Positions 16,775 to 26,708 of a stretch of DNA of 57,706 bases are shown piece by piece. The stretch's first letter is position 1; each line of letters opens with the position of its first letter. The notes beneath the pieces were generated by a model, which saw only the letters and a list, made by a program, of their open reading frames with translations, did not search any database and was not told where the DNA came from. The stretch is from Methylobacter sp. BlB1 (GTDB lineage Bacteria; Pseudomonadota; Gammaproteobacteria; Methylococcales; Methylomonadaceae): NCBI RefSeq assembly GCF_015476545.1, contig NZ_JADMKV010000026.1, positions 1 to 57,706 on the forward strand, read 5' to 3'. Made by a program: the position numbers and the translations under genes.

Positions 16775-17737
16775 CTACATGACGAAAATATCGCCACCGC
16801 TATTGCGGGCGCTGGCGACAATGAAGCTCAAATTTTCAAAATGCGCAAATTCCTGTCTGGCATGTCTGACCAGAGACTCTGCAAAGTGCCCGCCATCCAC
16901 GGCGCAAAATCCGGTAGGCCCCCAGGAGGTCTGACCGATAGCGACAGCGCCTTGCCGGTCAAGCCATTCCATCGCTTCGGCCACTTCCGAGCTGGTGAAA
17001 ATGCCGCCCTGCGCCGGAGCAAAATACTCGCCAACCGATCTTTGCAGCTGCGTGATGACATCGCCGAACTTGACTATGTCCTTCTCGGCCACAGCCGGCA
17101 AGCCCTGCATCAGCAGCAGATAACACAAGCGCGCGGCTTCCTGCACAGGAAACGAAGGCAACGACTCAAAAGCCTGGATTTCCTGCTGGCCGTGCAGTCC
17201 CTGCCCGCGCTGATCGAAAACCAAAATAAAACGCCAGTCGTCCGGCACATCCATATGCGCCAGAACCGGCGGCGTGATCGTTTTTTCACCTCTGCCGCCG
17301 TCGACGACCAGCCCGCCCTGCTCGAAGACGCCGATGCCGATGCCGGAGCGCATGCCTCTGTCGGTCAGTTGCGCAATTTCCCTGACAGTCAGCCCCAAGC
17401 CGTAAAATTCATTCAGCGCAGCCCCTATCGCCAAAGACATCTGCGTGCCCGAGCCCAGCCCGACATGCTCGGGGATAGCCGCTTCAATCGTGATATTGAG
17501 CCTGTCGGATACCTGCAGCATACGGCACAGCATGGCCGCGCATTTGGCAGCGCGCTGTGCGGCCGGGCCCGTGACGGTGAATTGCTCGGCGAAAGTCATT
17601 GACAAGCGCGTGCTGATTTCATTAAGCGCAATGCCGATGCTGCCGAAATGGCGGCCCAATGATCCGCTTAAATCGATAAACCCCATATGCAATCTCGCAG
17701 GGGCAATCACTGATACTTTAGAATGTTGTACTTTCAA
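16775..17737 (-). CDS. Beta-ribofuranosylaminobenzene 5'-phosphate synthase (beta-RFAP synthase)
   Basis: The 320-residue GHMP-kinase-fold protein matches beta-RFAP synthase, the first committed enzyme of tetrahydromethanopterin synthesis, which condenses p-aminobenzoate (or hydroxybenzoate) with PRPP. It has the N-terminal APARLHMGFIDL block, the GHMP loop PEHVGLGSGTQMSLAIG at about 89-105, TDRGMRSGIGIGVFEQGGLVVDGG, and the end QTSWGPTGFCAV. The frame begins with a TTG at 17737; a GTG eight codons later is an alternative, but the conserved block leaves no room for a later ATG. PabB in the adjacent unit supplies the pABA route. Confidence 0.93.
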   Translation of the reverse strand: MKVQHSKVSVIAPARLHMGFIDLSGSLGRHFGSIGIALNEISTRLSMTFAEQFTVTGPAAQRAAKCAAMLCRMLQVSDRLNITIEAAIPEHVGLGSGTQMSLAIGAALNEFYGLGLTVREIAQLTDRGMRSGIGIGVFEQGGLVVDGGRGEKTITPPVLAHMDVPDDWRFILVFDQRGQGLHGQQEIQAFESLPSFPVQEAARLCYLLLMQGLPAVAEKDIVKFGDVITQLQRSVGEYFAPAQGGIFTSSEVAEAMEWLDRQGAVAIGQTSWGPTGFCAVDGGHFAESLVRHARQEFAHFENLSFIVASARNSGGDIFVM

Positions 17738-17817
17738 AAGTTAAAATCGCTTGTGGCTTGATAAGTGACGAAAATTATACATGATCAACCCATCCCCATG
17801 TGAATTCAAAAGCGGTT

Positions 17818-18519
17818 TTAATTCGGGCCGGCCAAAGCCGTCTCCAAGGCCCATTTTCCGGCGCCGATCAGATCGGCCAATTGCGCCAGGTCCTCCATCA
17901 TGACGTCACACAACTCGGCCGTCAGCGGATCGACAGGCAAGACCGACGGAATCAATACTGAAAACGAACCGGCCCTGGACGCCGCCTCAATGCCGGCATG
18001 AGAATCCTCGATAACCAGGCAGCGGCGGATATCCACATCCAGCAATTCCGCCGCTTTCAGGAAAATCTCGGGCTCCGGCTTGCCCTGCCGAACATGGTCA
18101 CGCGTGACGACCGTCGAAAAGACATCCCTGACGCCGGCAAACTCAAGGCACTGGTAAGCATTAATCTGCGGACTGTTGGTAGCCAGACAGTAAGGTATTT
18201 CAAGCTCGGCAATCAAGGCAAGCAGCTGATCAAAGCCTTTTTTGGTATTGATGCCATGAACATTGACATATTGGCGCCAAAAATCGGCGCTTAAACGAAC
18301 AAATTTGTCCAGATTGAAATCGGCTCCGCAAAAATCCATCAACCTTTGCTCGACAACGTTGGAATGCAGTCCCGACATGGACAGGCAAAACGCTTCCGGA
18401 AACTCATACCCCATGTCGCGGGCCGCCTGCTGCCAGGCAGCCACATACGTAGTCTCGGTATCCAGCACCAGGCCGTCCATATCGAAAATGATCGCGCTGA
18501 AATCGGGTAACCTATGCAT
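17818..18519 (-). CDS. HAD-superfamily phosphatase (beta-phosphoglucomutase-like)
   Basis: From the ATG at 18519 the protein has 233 residues. The HAD motif I is FDMDG with Asp13 and Asp15, motif II is LATNS, and motifs III and IV follow at KPEPEIFLKAA and CLVIEDSHAGIEAA. The cap after motif I is the helical type of phosphoglycolate phosphatase and beta-phosphoglucomutase. I chose 18519 rather than the upstream ATG at 18552 because the HAD domain starts there and an AAGG lies upstream. It overlaps the nucleotidyltransferase gene by 8 bp. A phosphate-removing step in H4MPT or methylofuran synthesis is plausible; the substrate is unknown. Confidence 0.8.
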   Translation of the reverse strand: MHRLPDFSAIIFDMDGLVLDTETTYVAAWQQAARDMGYEFPEAFCLSMSGLHSNVVEQRLMDFCGADFNLDKFVRLSADFWRQYVNVHGINTKKGFDQLLALIAELEIPYCLATNSPQINAYQCLEFAGVRDVFSTVVTRDHVRQGKPEPEIFLKAAELLDVDIRRCLVIEDSHAGIEAASRAGSFSVLIPSVLPVDPLTAELCDVMMEDLAQLADLIGAGKWALETALAGPN

Positions 18520-19450
18520 TCTGGTTCTGAATGACCTTAATATATTCGCCATGCGCTTCGCGGCTGGAACCGACGACTATTCGTTTTGAGCCCTGCTCAA
18601 CCTGCTCCAGCAAACCGGACACCTCCACCGTTTCCCCGCCTAAAGCTTGGCCTGTATACGTAGCGGTAAAACTGACGATCGTATCGACATGCTCATGGTC
18701 AACCTTGAACTCGGCCGGATAATCAAAAGCGCGCGTCGCGTCGGTTACCTTGCATTGCAGCGTGGCCGTTCCGCATTTCTGATAATTGATAGATTCCAGC
18801 CTCGTTTCATTGTCGATAAAATTCAAATCAAATTTCCGCCCGTTAATAATGGCTTTATTGTATTTTCGCCGCTCATGCCAGACATATTCGCCATAACTCA
18901 GCGCACATGAACGGCGCTGGTAGGACTGATCCCAATCGCTGTCATCGAGTTCCTGCAGATGCCCTTGACGGATCAGCTCGCAGGTAATTGCCCTGGCTTC
19001 ATGAAAAGCATCCCTTCCGTAAAAGACCAGGTCAATATCGGAATTTTGATTTTGCACGCCGATCAGCAGCGAGCCGGTCACGCCGACCTTTATTAAATCC
19101 AGACCCTGTTGCTGAAACAAATGGCACAACTGAAGCAAATCCTGCTCAACTGTATCCAATTCTTTTGACAGCATGACATACTGCAATCTCTGCCGGGGCT
19201 GATGGTGCCTGGTTATGCGCGTTACCGCCACCGCATGCAAGTGCGCATCCAGGACACTGGAATAGTGCAGATAATCGGGATGCTGCCCCTTCAACAAGGC
19301 ATTCGCTTCGGCAGTATCATATTTTTTCCAGCCCGTAGCTTCCTTTACATAACGCAAAAAGCACAGCACCTTACCTTGCTCCAGTTCTTGCGCCACTACG
19401 GCAAAAATCAGCCCTTCGGCCGTTTCAATAAAATCTTTGGGATAAATCAT
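18512..19450 (-). CDS. Nucleotidyltransferase-fold protein with extra N- and C-terminal parts
   Basis: The 312-residue protein contains a polymerase-beta-type nucleotidyltransferase core: GSLLIG at 126-131, DIDLV at about 138-142, and a third acidic strand in KFDLNFID near residue 214. A roughly 100-residue N-terminal part (YPKDFIETAEGLIFAVV) and a C-terminal part of about 80 residues, which reads like a small beta-barrel, flank it. Similar proteins occur in archaea and in methylotroph C1 clusters without an assigned reaction. It leads the 19450-12799 unit and is coupled to the HAD phosphatase by an 8-bp overlap. Nucleotide transfer to, or removal from, a cofactor intermediate is an inference. 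Confidence 0.7.
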   Translation of the reverse strand: MIYPKDFIETAEGLIFAVVAQELEQGKVLCFLRYVKEATGWKKYDTAEANALLKGQHPDYLHYSSVLDAHLHAVAVTRITRHHQPRQRLQYVMLSKELDTVEQDLLQLCHLFQQQGLDLIKVGVTGSLLIGVQNQNSDIDLVFYGRDAFHEARAITCELIRQGHLQELDDSDWDQSYQRRSCALSYGEYVWHERRKYNKAIINGRKFDLNFIDNETRLESINYQKCGTATLQCKVTDATRAFDYPAEFKVDHEHVDTIVSFTATYTGQALGGETVEVSGLLEQVEQGSKRIVVGSSREAHGEYIKVIQNQNA

Positions 19451-19744
19451 CGGTTACAATTCTGCGAACTTACACACATTGTCGCTTTATGCTTAATAAA
19501 ATTTTAAGTATTGTACAGGAGGTAATGTAATGATTCAGCAACTCTTGAAAAGTTCGAATATCTTAGCCTGAATATTTCGCCACGAAATACACCGAATATA
19601 TGAAAGGTTGTAAATTCAATTGCTTGAACACACTTCTTCATGAATTTCGGGATTTCATGACTATCCAGACTAAGCTTCAGAGAACAGCTTATTGCTACAA
19701 GTGAAGAAAATGCATTTCCAAGTCTGCAGCCAAGCCTTTTTATT

Positions 19745-21052
19745 CGATTTATCCCCACGGGTGTGGGGAACAGATTCCGCTCACCTGGCGTTTCAGGTGT
19801 TTCTACGGTTCATCCCCAAGTGGTGGGGAGCAATGTCCACGGGAAATCAAACCATCAAAATGCACCGATTCTATCTCATGGACTAGCTGAGCATTTTAAT
19901 CAAGTGTGATTAAAGAACAATTAAACCGGCGGTCTATCTTTATTGATGCAAGAAGGCGCAGGATAATGGCCAGTTTATTTACCTCACCAACACATCCCCA
20001 TCTCGTGGGGAACAGCTCGGCATCGCCAACAGCATAGTTATCGATTGCGGATCATCCCCACGCTCGTGGGGAACAGAAAAACTCAGCCAGGTCGCGCACG
20101 GAATAGTTCGGTTCATCCCCACGCTCGTGGGGAACAGGGGATCAATGTCTAACCGGGTTCTGAAGTGACCGGTTCATCCCCACGCTCGTGGGGAACAGCT
20201 TCATCCGTCGCTTCGACCAACAGAAAGCGCCGGTTCATCCCCACGCTCGTGGGGAACAGATCTATTATCACTGTTCGGCTGGTCATCAGTGCGGTTCATC
20301 CCCACGCTCGTGGGGAACAGATTCGGCATTGATCTGAATGAGACTGTGCGGTCGGTTCATCCCCACGCTCGTGGGGAACAGTCCAGAGATTCCCATGAGT
20401 TGTGCTGATCTGCCGGTTCATCCCCACGCTCGTGGGGAACAGGTTTTCATTGTTAATCCTGTCAATACTAAATCCGGTTCATCCCCACGCTCGTGGGGAA
20501 CAGGCATGCGGCCAAGGGCACCATCCCCCCCATGTAGGTTCATCCCCACGCTCGTGGGGAACAGAGCATCAAACGCTAGACCGCATAATGCGTGTTCGGT
20601 TCATCCCCACGCTCGTGGGGAACAGTGCAAATCTATTGAAGTTATTATTGTTGGGGGCGGTTCATCCCCACGCTCGTGGGGAACAGTAACTTTTTCTCTC
20701 GCCATTTATTCACCAATACGGTTCATCCCCACGCTCGTGGGGAACAGATTTCCCGCCTATGCACGGCCTGATAGCGGAACGGTTCATCCCCACGCTCGTG
20801 GGGAACAGCTCTTTATTTTTCAGAATAGACGTGCGCTCGCCGGTTCATCCCCACGCTCGTGGGGAACAGTCGCCTTATCATGCCAGACCATACTCCATAT
20901 TCGGTTCATCCCCACGCTCGTGGGGAACAGCTGGGCTTTCCCCTGCCCCGTCTAAACTGGCGCGGTTCATCCCCACGCTCGTGGGGAACAGCCGTTTTAA
21001 CCAGTGTTCTTTCCGGGTCTAATCGGTTCATCCCCACGCTCGTGGGGAACAG
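19745..21052 (-). CRISPR. Type I-E CRISPR array, at least 20 repeats
   Basis: The repeat is 29 bp; on the plus strand it begins CGGTTCATCCCC and ends GTGGGGAACAG, the reverse complement of the usual I-E form, so the array is transcribed on the minus strand from the leader side at 21053. Seventeen near-identical repeats start every 61 bp from 20048 to 21024 (32-bp spacers). One more at 19987 has several changes, and two degenerate copies lie at 19806 and 19745, again 61 bp apart. The 19835-19986 gap keeps near-period traces of two further eroded repeats (about 19866 and 19930). The repeat at 20536 has A for the first C. All spacers look unique; I cannot name their targets. Distal decay and a clean proximal end fit leader-side acquisition. 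Confidence 0.98.
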
Positions 21053-21137
21053 ACTTATCTTAACATATTGTTAATAAAGAGAAATAATCCCTTCCAATTT
21101 TCCACCAATGAAAAGATGATATTTTATCGTTAAATTG
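21053..21137 (-). promoter_or_regulatory. CRISPR leader
   Basis: An 85-bp, strongly AT-rich stretch separates cas2 from the first uniform repeat, the standard place of the I-E leader, which holds the array promoter and integration signals. I do not see a confident IHF site by eye. Confidence 0.75.
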
Positions 21138-22335
<1,198 letters not shown>

Positions 22336-22347
22336 GTTGAAATCCCC

Positions 22348-22965
22348 TCAGGCTCTGGCTATGGACAACAAGCCGCATCCGAAGGCTTTAGCCGGCCCTA
22401 TGCCTTGCCTAATTTCCTGACTTAGGGCTTCAGCATCGATAACCGTCAGTATGCCGTCGAACATCACGGTTTGAATTTTGCCGCTGCGGCCTTCCTTGGC
22501 TTTGCGGAAATACAGTACCGGTTCAGGCTGTATAATAAGCGATTCCAGTTGTGCCAAAGATTGCAGCTTGCGCTCCAGCCAAGCTTGTTGCTGCTCTTCA
22601 TGAATTAACGGCACGCGCACGGTTCTGGTGAAGGTTTTGCCTTTCCTTTCGACCGTGCCCTTACTGCTGTCCTTGATGGTTTTGATCGGATTGGCCCGCA
22701 GCCGGAAACGCAGCCTCTGGCTGTTTTGAATATTTACAGCGTACTCGCGCCAATTGAGCAATGACGGGCTCTGCTCTACGCTTTGAGGCCGTGTGGCCGA
22801 CTGCATCAAAACATGAGCGCCGACGCCTCTTTGCAACTGTTCCACACGAAACAGGAACTCGCGATCGGCATCTTCATGCCCTGGAAACAAGCGCCATAAT
22901 GTCTGATGGAACTGGTAAGGATTTTGCGCCTGTGCCCAGGGAATGTGAATTTTACTCAGATACAT
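22348..22965 (-). CDS. cas6e: CRISPR RNA endonuclease Cas6e (CasE)
   Basis: The 205-residue protein starts MYLSKIHIPWAQAQNPYQFHQTLW in the style of Cas6e and ends with the glycine-rich loop GPAKAFGCGLLSIA typical of RAMP proteins. Cas6e cuts the repeat hairpin in the precursor transcript and stays bound to the crRNA 3' handle in Cascade. The His in YQFHQTLW corresponds to the region of the catalytic His of the family. Its start overlaps the end of cas5e by 14 bp. Confidence 0.94.
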   Translation of the reverse strand: MYLSKIHIPWAQAQNPYQFHQTLWRLFPGHEDADREFLFRVEQLQRGVGAHVLMQSATRPQSVEQSPSLLNWREYAVNIQNSQRLRFRLRANPIKTIKDSSKGTVERKGKTFTRTVRVPLIHEEQQQAWLERKLQSLAQLESLIIQPEPVLYFRKAKEGRSGKIQTVMFDGILTVIDAEALSQEIRQGIGPAKAFGCGLLSIARA

Positions 22966-23605
22966 GGGGCGCTCCTTTGGTTGCCGCCATAAATACAGTT
23001 CGGGTGGAGAATTGCCGAGGCTGGTGAATGATGGGCACGTCGCGCTTCCTCAGCGGAATGGCGCCGGCGGATTCCTCTTCGTTGTAAATAACTCCTTGGT
23101 TAATGCCAATCTGGGCCAAAGCCGACAGCGCCGATTCAGCCGATAAAACCGTTTCAAACAAAGGCCTGCCAAGCGGGCAACTCCGCCGGCCCAATACCGG
23201 CGTGTAAACAGGCCGCTTGACAGCCTGCTCAATCGTGTCCAGAGAAATGACCGGCTCTTCATTATTCCATACGGCAACGGTATAACTGGCATCCTGCCAG
23301 TACTCGCGCCAGGTCTGAATGGTGTCGTGGCTTTTCAGGCCGCGATAATCCTCCCGCGCATCCTTGATAGTGTGATAATCGGTCATTTTTTGGCCTTGCC
23401 GATCGACGCGCACCGCAAACGCCACACTGCCAGCCAAGTCTTGCTGTTGCTCACGATCGGTCCGCTCTATACCCAGGCAAGCTCCCAATAAGCCAAGCAA
23501 AGCGCTGCGGCCGGGAAAGAGCTCGGAAGGACGCAGACCCTCAAAGCTTTCCCTGCCCCAGGCCTGCATCGGGCCTTGCAGTTTCAAGATTAAATGTTTA
23601 CGCAT
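22952..23605 (-). CDS. cas5e: Cascade subunit Cas5e (CasD)
   Basis: The 217-residue RAMP protein begins MRKHLILKLQGPMQAWG, followed by RPSELFPGRSALLGLLGACLGI, the signature of Cas5e. It caps the 5' handle of the crRNA in Cascade. The protein ends in RTVFMAATKGAPHVSE and overlaps cas6e by 14 bp. The gap to cas7e upstream is 12 bp. Confidence 0.95.
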   Translation of the reverse strand: MRKHLILKLQGPMQAWGRESFEGLRPSELFPGRSALLGLLGACLGIERTDREQQQDLAGSVAFAVRVDRQGQKMTDYHTIKDAREDYRGLKSHDTIQTWREYWQDASYTVAVWNNEEPVISLDTIEQAVKRPVYTPVLGRRSCPLGRPLFETVLSAESALSALAQIGINQGVIYNEEESAGAIPLRKRDVPIIHQPRQFSTRTVFMAATKGAPHVSE

Positions 23606-23617
23606 GACATAGTCCGG

Positions 23618-24733
23618 TTAACCTTCTGCATTGTTTCTTACCCAGCTTTCAAGCTCGGGCAGTGAGCGTTTGGAATTGACGCCGGCCGGCAGTTCTACGT
23701 TATCCAGCGTGAATTCAGCGCATCGTTCCTCCAAGCCATAGCCCCGGTGAACTTTATCCCAATAGCTGTTCAATTCAGCAATTGACGGTACTCTAAAGCC
23801 GCCTTTGAAATCAGCCTGCACAGGTTTTTCAAAGGCATTGGCTAAAGAAACCGGCTGATCGGAAAAGCTGACCAATGCCGCATCCGCCGGATTGTGCGCG
23901 GCAAAGGTTTGCTGTTTGGCACCGGGCACTTCGGTTGCCAGCATGTGCAATACGTGCGCCGCAACATCCAGAGCTTTCCATCTGCTTTCTATCGTTTCGA
24001 CGGCTTTCATTTCAGGCAACAGGCCCATGTTCACTTGCAACTGCTTAAGGTTAAGGCTGGCGTAGCGGTAGAACACGCCGGAAGAAAATTCCTGAGTGTC
24101 CAGATGGCCGGAACCCAGTTCCTGCAAATCATCCACAGCCGTAAACCAGTCGATGTCCGCATCGACGGCGTGGGTAGTGATGGCATGGGCAACGGCCAGG
24201 GCGCCGGTAATATTGCTCATGAGTCCGGAAGTCGCCATTCGCCCGGATAAGGCTATGTCCAATCCCTTTGCCAGGGCCAGACGGTAAGCCCGACTGTCTT
24301 TCTCAATCAGCTTCTGTAGTTTTTTTTGATCGACGCCCTCCGCTTCCAGCGCTTTAATCTGATCACAAAAATAAGAGATCTCTTCCAATACCCAGGGCGC
24401 AACCGCGTCACTTCTGGCATCATCGGCACTGCTGTCTTTGCCCGAAATATACTCGACCGCCTGTTTAATCAGAGTCTCGTCATAGCGACCGGATAACGCT
24501 TCAATGGCTGTTTTCTGGAAATCCGCCAAATGCTTGGTGCGCACGCTGGGTTGACCTAAATGCTCCTGGTAATAGTCACTGGTCCGCATAGTTCTTTTTA
24601 AACTCTGACTAGAAATCCGCACCCGCCTTTTGCCCCCAAAAATGGCGGATTTCTGCATATTCATGTCATCCCGGTTCAGGCAGGATGGGCTGTGTGAAAT
24701 CAAAATGTGAAAGTTGATAAAATTCTTGTTCAT
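23618..24733 (-). CDS. cas7e: Cascade backbone subunit Cas7e (CasC/Cse4)
   Basis: The 371-residue protein shows Cas7e hallmarks: [17 protein letters not shown] near the start, [17 protein letters not shown], and a central [18 protein letters not shown] followed by [11 protein letters not shown]. Six copies form the crRNA-binding backbone of Cascade. The length is normal for the family. It lies 36 bp after cse2. Confidence 0.96.
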   Translation of the reverse strand: MNKNFINFHILISHSPSCLNRDDMNMQKSAIFGGKRRVRISSQSLKRTMRTSDYYQEHLGQPSVRTKHLADFQKTAIEALSGRYDETLIKQAVEYISGKDSSADDARSDAVAPWVLEEISYFCDQIKALEAEGVDQKKLQKLIEKDSRAYRLALAKGLDIALSGRMATSGLMSNITGALAVAHAITTHAVDADIDWFTAVDDLQELGSGHLDTQEFSSGVFYRYASLNLKQLQVNMGLLPEMKAVETIESRWKALDVAAHVLHMLATEVPGAKQQTFAAHNPADAALVSFSDQPVSLANAFEKPVQADFKGGFRVPSIAELNSYWDKVHRGYGLEERCAEFTLDNVELPAGVNSKRSLPELESWVRNNAEG

Positions 24734-24769
24734 TTTTTTGCATTCCTTTAATTAGCTGATGTTTCAGCT

Positions 24770-25222
24770 TTAGTTATTTTTGTAATAGAAGAAATCTTCC
24801 AGTATTTTGCGTTTTGAAAACTGGTTCGGATGATCCCACCACCAGAGCGCATTGGCCATTTGCAGCCAGTCGACGGCAGGTTGGTCGGCCAACTTCAGCA
24901 GGCGGCGCAATTGAATCAAGTCGTTGGGTTCCTGGGAACGGATCACCATGAACAGACGTTTTTCACTGATGCTGGCTTTGGCCAACGCCTCGCCCAGCGA
25001 ATGGCCGTTTTCCTGATGGTGAATCAGCGGCAGGCAATACACGAGACGCTGCATGCCTTTATGAGGCCTGTTGTCCTGCAATACCTGGTAAAAGGCCGGT
25101 ATTTCAATCAGGTCTTCGGGATTCATGACCCTTTTCAATTCCGCTTTCGGGCCAGGCTTTAACGCCTGATAGCGTTCATATAACGCCAGAAAATCGGGCG
25201 CTTTGTTTCCTCCCTCACTCAT
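24770..25222 (-). CDS. cse2: Cascade small subunit Cse2 (CasB)
   Basis: The 150-residue helical protein matches Cse2 in length and position. The block GMQRLVYCLPLIHHQENGHSLGEALAKA with KRLFMVIRS is typical of the family. Two copies form the belly of Cascade and hold the displaced strand. Its start overlaps the end of cse1 by 8 bp. Confidence 0.9.
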   Translation of the reverse strand: MSEGGNKAPDFLALYERYQALKPGPKAELKRVMNPEDLIEIPAFYQVLQDNRPHKGMQRLVYCLPLIHHQENGHSLGEALAKASISEKRLFMVIRSQEPNDLIQLRRLLKLADQPAVDWLQMANALWWWDHPNQFSKRKILEDFFYYKNN

Positions 25223-26708
25223 GGGCTTCTCCTTGGGGTTCCAGTTCTTTCAGGGATTTGTGTAACGACCGCCTTGCCAGAGCCAAGGCTTTCAGCATTT
25301 TGGGTTCTTGACGGTATGGTTCGGTGGCTTGATTGAATAGATTTGTAACAATAGCTTTGAGCTGAGCGTTTAATTCTTGCAACTCTTCTTGTGGCGCTTC
25401 GAATTTAACGGCGGCCAAGCTGTTATGAACCAGGTTTTCCGTGCATTGGTAATAGGCGGACTCAACAGGATCACAAAGATTGACGCCGGAGCCGTTCACT
25501 TTATCCTTGATGCCGGCGGCAAAAAGATACAATGCTTTTCTTAAGGCTGTTTTATAGGCCAGGCCGTCATCAATAATCTGTTGAATCACGTCGCCATGCT
25601 CCGCCCAACCTTGCGCCAGACTGAATAACTCATGCCGACGCTCCAATATCGTCGCCTGATTGTTGCGATAACCGCCGATGATGAGTTGAATCCTGTCTGC
25701 CGCCATAAAGGTTCTGGCTTGCTGAATGACGGGGGCAGTTTGCTGGCCTTCTTTTTCGTCTTGCTTATCAACCACCAACCGACTCATATGCGTCCAGGTC
25801 GGTGCAGTAGTCGTAAACGATGGAAATTTTTCTTCTCTCTCGCCTTTTTTTATGGCGAAAATCCGCGCTGATAAGGGATGCGGCCAGACGCCATCTATCG
25901 TGTAATTGAACTTGGCTTTATTAAAACCGTTATAAACCGGTTCATAACATCCGCAACAACTGCAATTAGCCGAACCTTGAGAAGGCTCTATTTCAAAATG
26001 AGCAGGCTGCCACAATAGGCCCCGATTCAAGCCTAGTGCGGAAACCGGTATTTTGGCGTCGGCTTTTATTCTGTCCAGATAATTGGGCAATTGGTTTTTT
26101 GTCGCCTGATACCAGGGCATGGAAGATTCCGCCGTTTCCTCGGTAAGCACATTCAGCCAGACTGTTTCTCTAAGAGTTCGCCCTTTAATCAGGACCGTGA
26201 TCGGCGTGCTGCCTCGCAAACCGCCCTTAAAACCGCCGCCCATGCTGGGACAATTATTGGCCGCGTTGAATAACGCAATAGCCACACAACCGCCGCACAA
26301 GACTTCAGCCAGCCCCTGCGGATTGACAAAAGCCTTATTCGTACCGTCAGCCACTCCTGCCAGTAGTTTGTCCATCGTCGTCGGTTGCGCCGCTTTTACG
26401 CCTCGTATTTGCATAAACGGCGTTTCCGGATGATCCAGATCGAACCAGTCCATTTTTCCCCGACAGGCATCGGCGTAAGCTTCAGGCGTAATCGGCTCTC
26501 TGATATATTGCCCCAATGCTTTTTTATCCCTGGGGATAAACAGCACTTGCGTCATGGCGCACAAAAGCTGTAAACAAGCCAGTTCCATGTCGTCGCGCGG
26601 AAGGCAGAGTTCTCCGCTCTGTTCGCCGCAAAGCAGTTGCTGCAGGCTTATTTTTTGATAACTGCCTTGATGCTGAACCGGTATCCAGGCGTCCGTCAGT
26701 AAATTCAT
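25215..26708 (-). CDS. cse1: Cascade large subunit Cse1 (CasA/Cas8e)
   Basis: From the ATG at 26708 (MNLLTDAWIPV) the protein has 497 residues, normal for Cse1. It recognises the PAM and recruits Cas3. Visible family features are the N-terminal LLTDAWIPVQ, the FMQIRGVKAAQPTTMDKLL region and the paired Cys motif NCSCCGCYEPVYNGFNK (the zinc-binding type found in many Cse1 proteins). The ATG overlaps the TGA of cas3 (ATGA), which fixes this start against a longer upstream frame. Confidence 0.95.
   Translation of the reverse strand: MNLLTDAWIPVQHQGSYQKISLQQLLCGEQSGELCLPRDDMELACLQLLCAMTQVLFIPRDKKALGQYIREPITPEAYADACRGKMDWFDLDHPETPFMQIRGVKAAQPTTMDKLLAGVADGTNKAFVNPQGLAEVLCGGCVAIALFNAANNCPSMGGGFKGGLRGSTPITVLIKGRTLRETVWLNVLTEETAESSMPWYQATKNQLPNYLDRIKADAKIPVSALGLNRGLLWQPAHFEIEPSQGSANCSCCGCYEPVYNGFNKAKFNYTIDGVWPHPLSARIFAIKKGEREEKFPSFTTTAPTWTHMSRLVVDKQDEKEGQQTAPVIQQARTFMAADRIQLIIGGYRNNQATILERRHELFSLAQGWAEHGDVIQQIIDDGLAYKTALRKALYLFAAGIKDKVNGSGVNLCDPVESAYYQCTENLVHNSLAAVKFEAPQEELQELNAQLKAIVTNLFNQATEPYRQEPKMLKALALARRSLHKSLKELEPQGEAHE

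Noticed and set aside
18520-18552. Upstream ATG at 18552 as start of the HAD phosphatase
   Set aside because: It adds 11 non-family residues and has no ribosome binding site; the ATG at 18519 begins the domain.
20338-21074. Long plus-strand frames through the CRISPR array (up to 205 codons)
   Set aside because: They are made of the translated repeat (HPHARGEQ, SSPRSWGT and FIPTLVGN) every 61 bp; they reflect repeat periodicity, not a protein.
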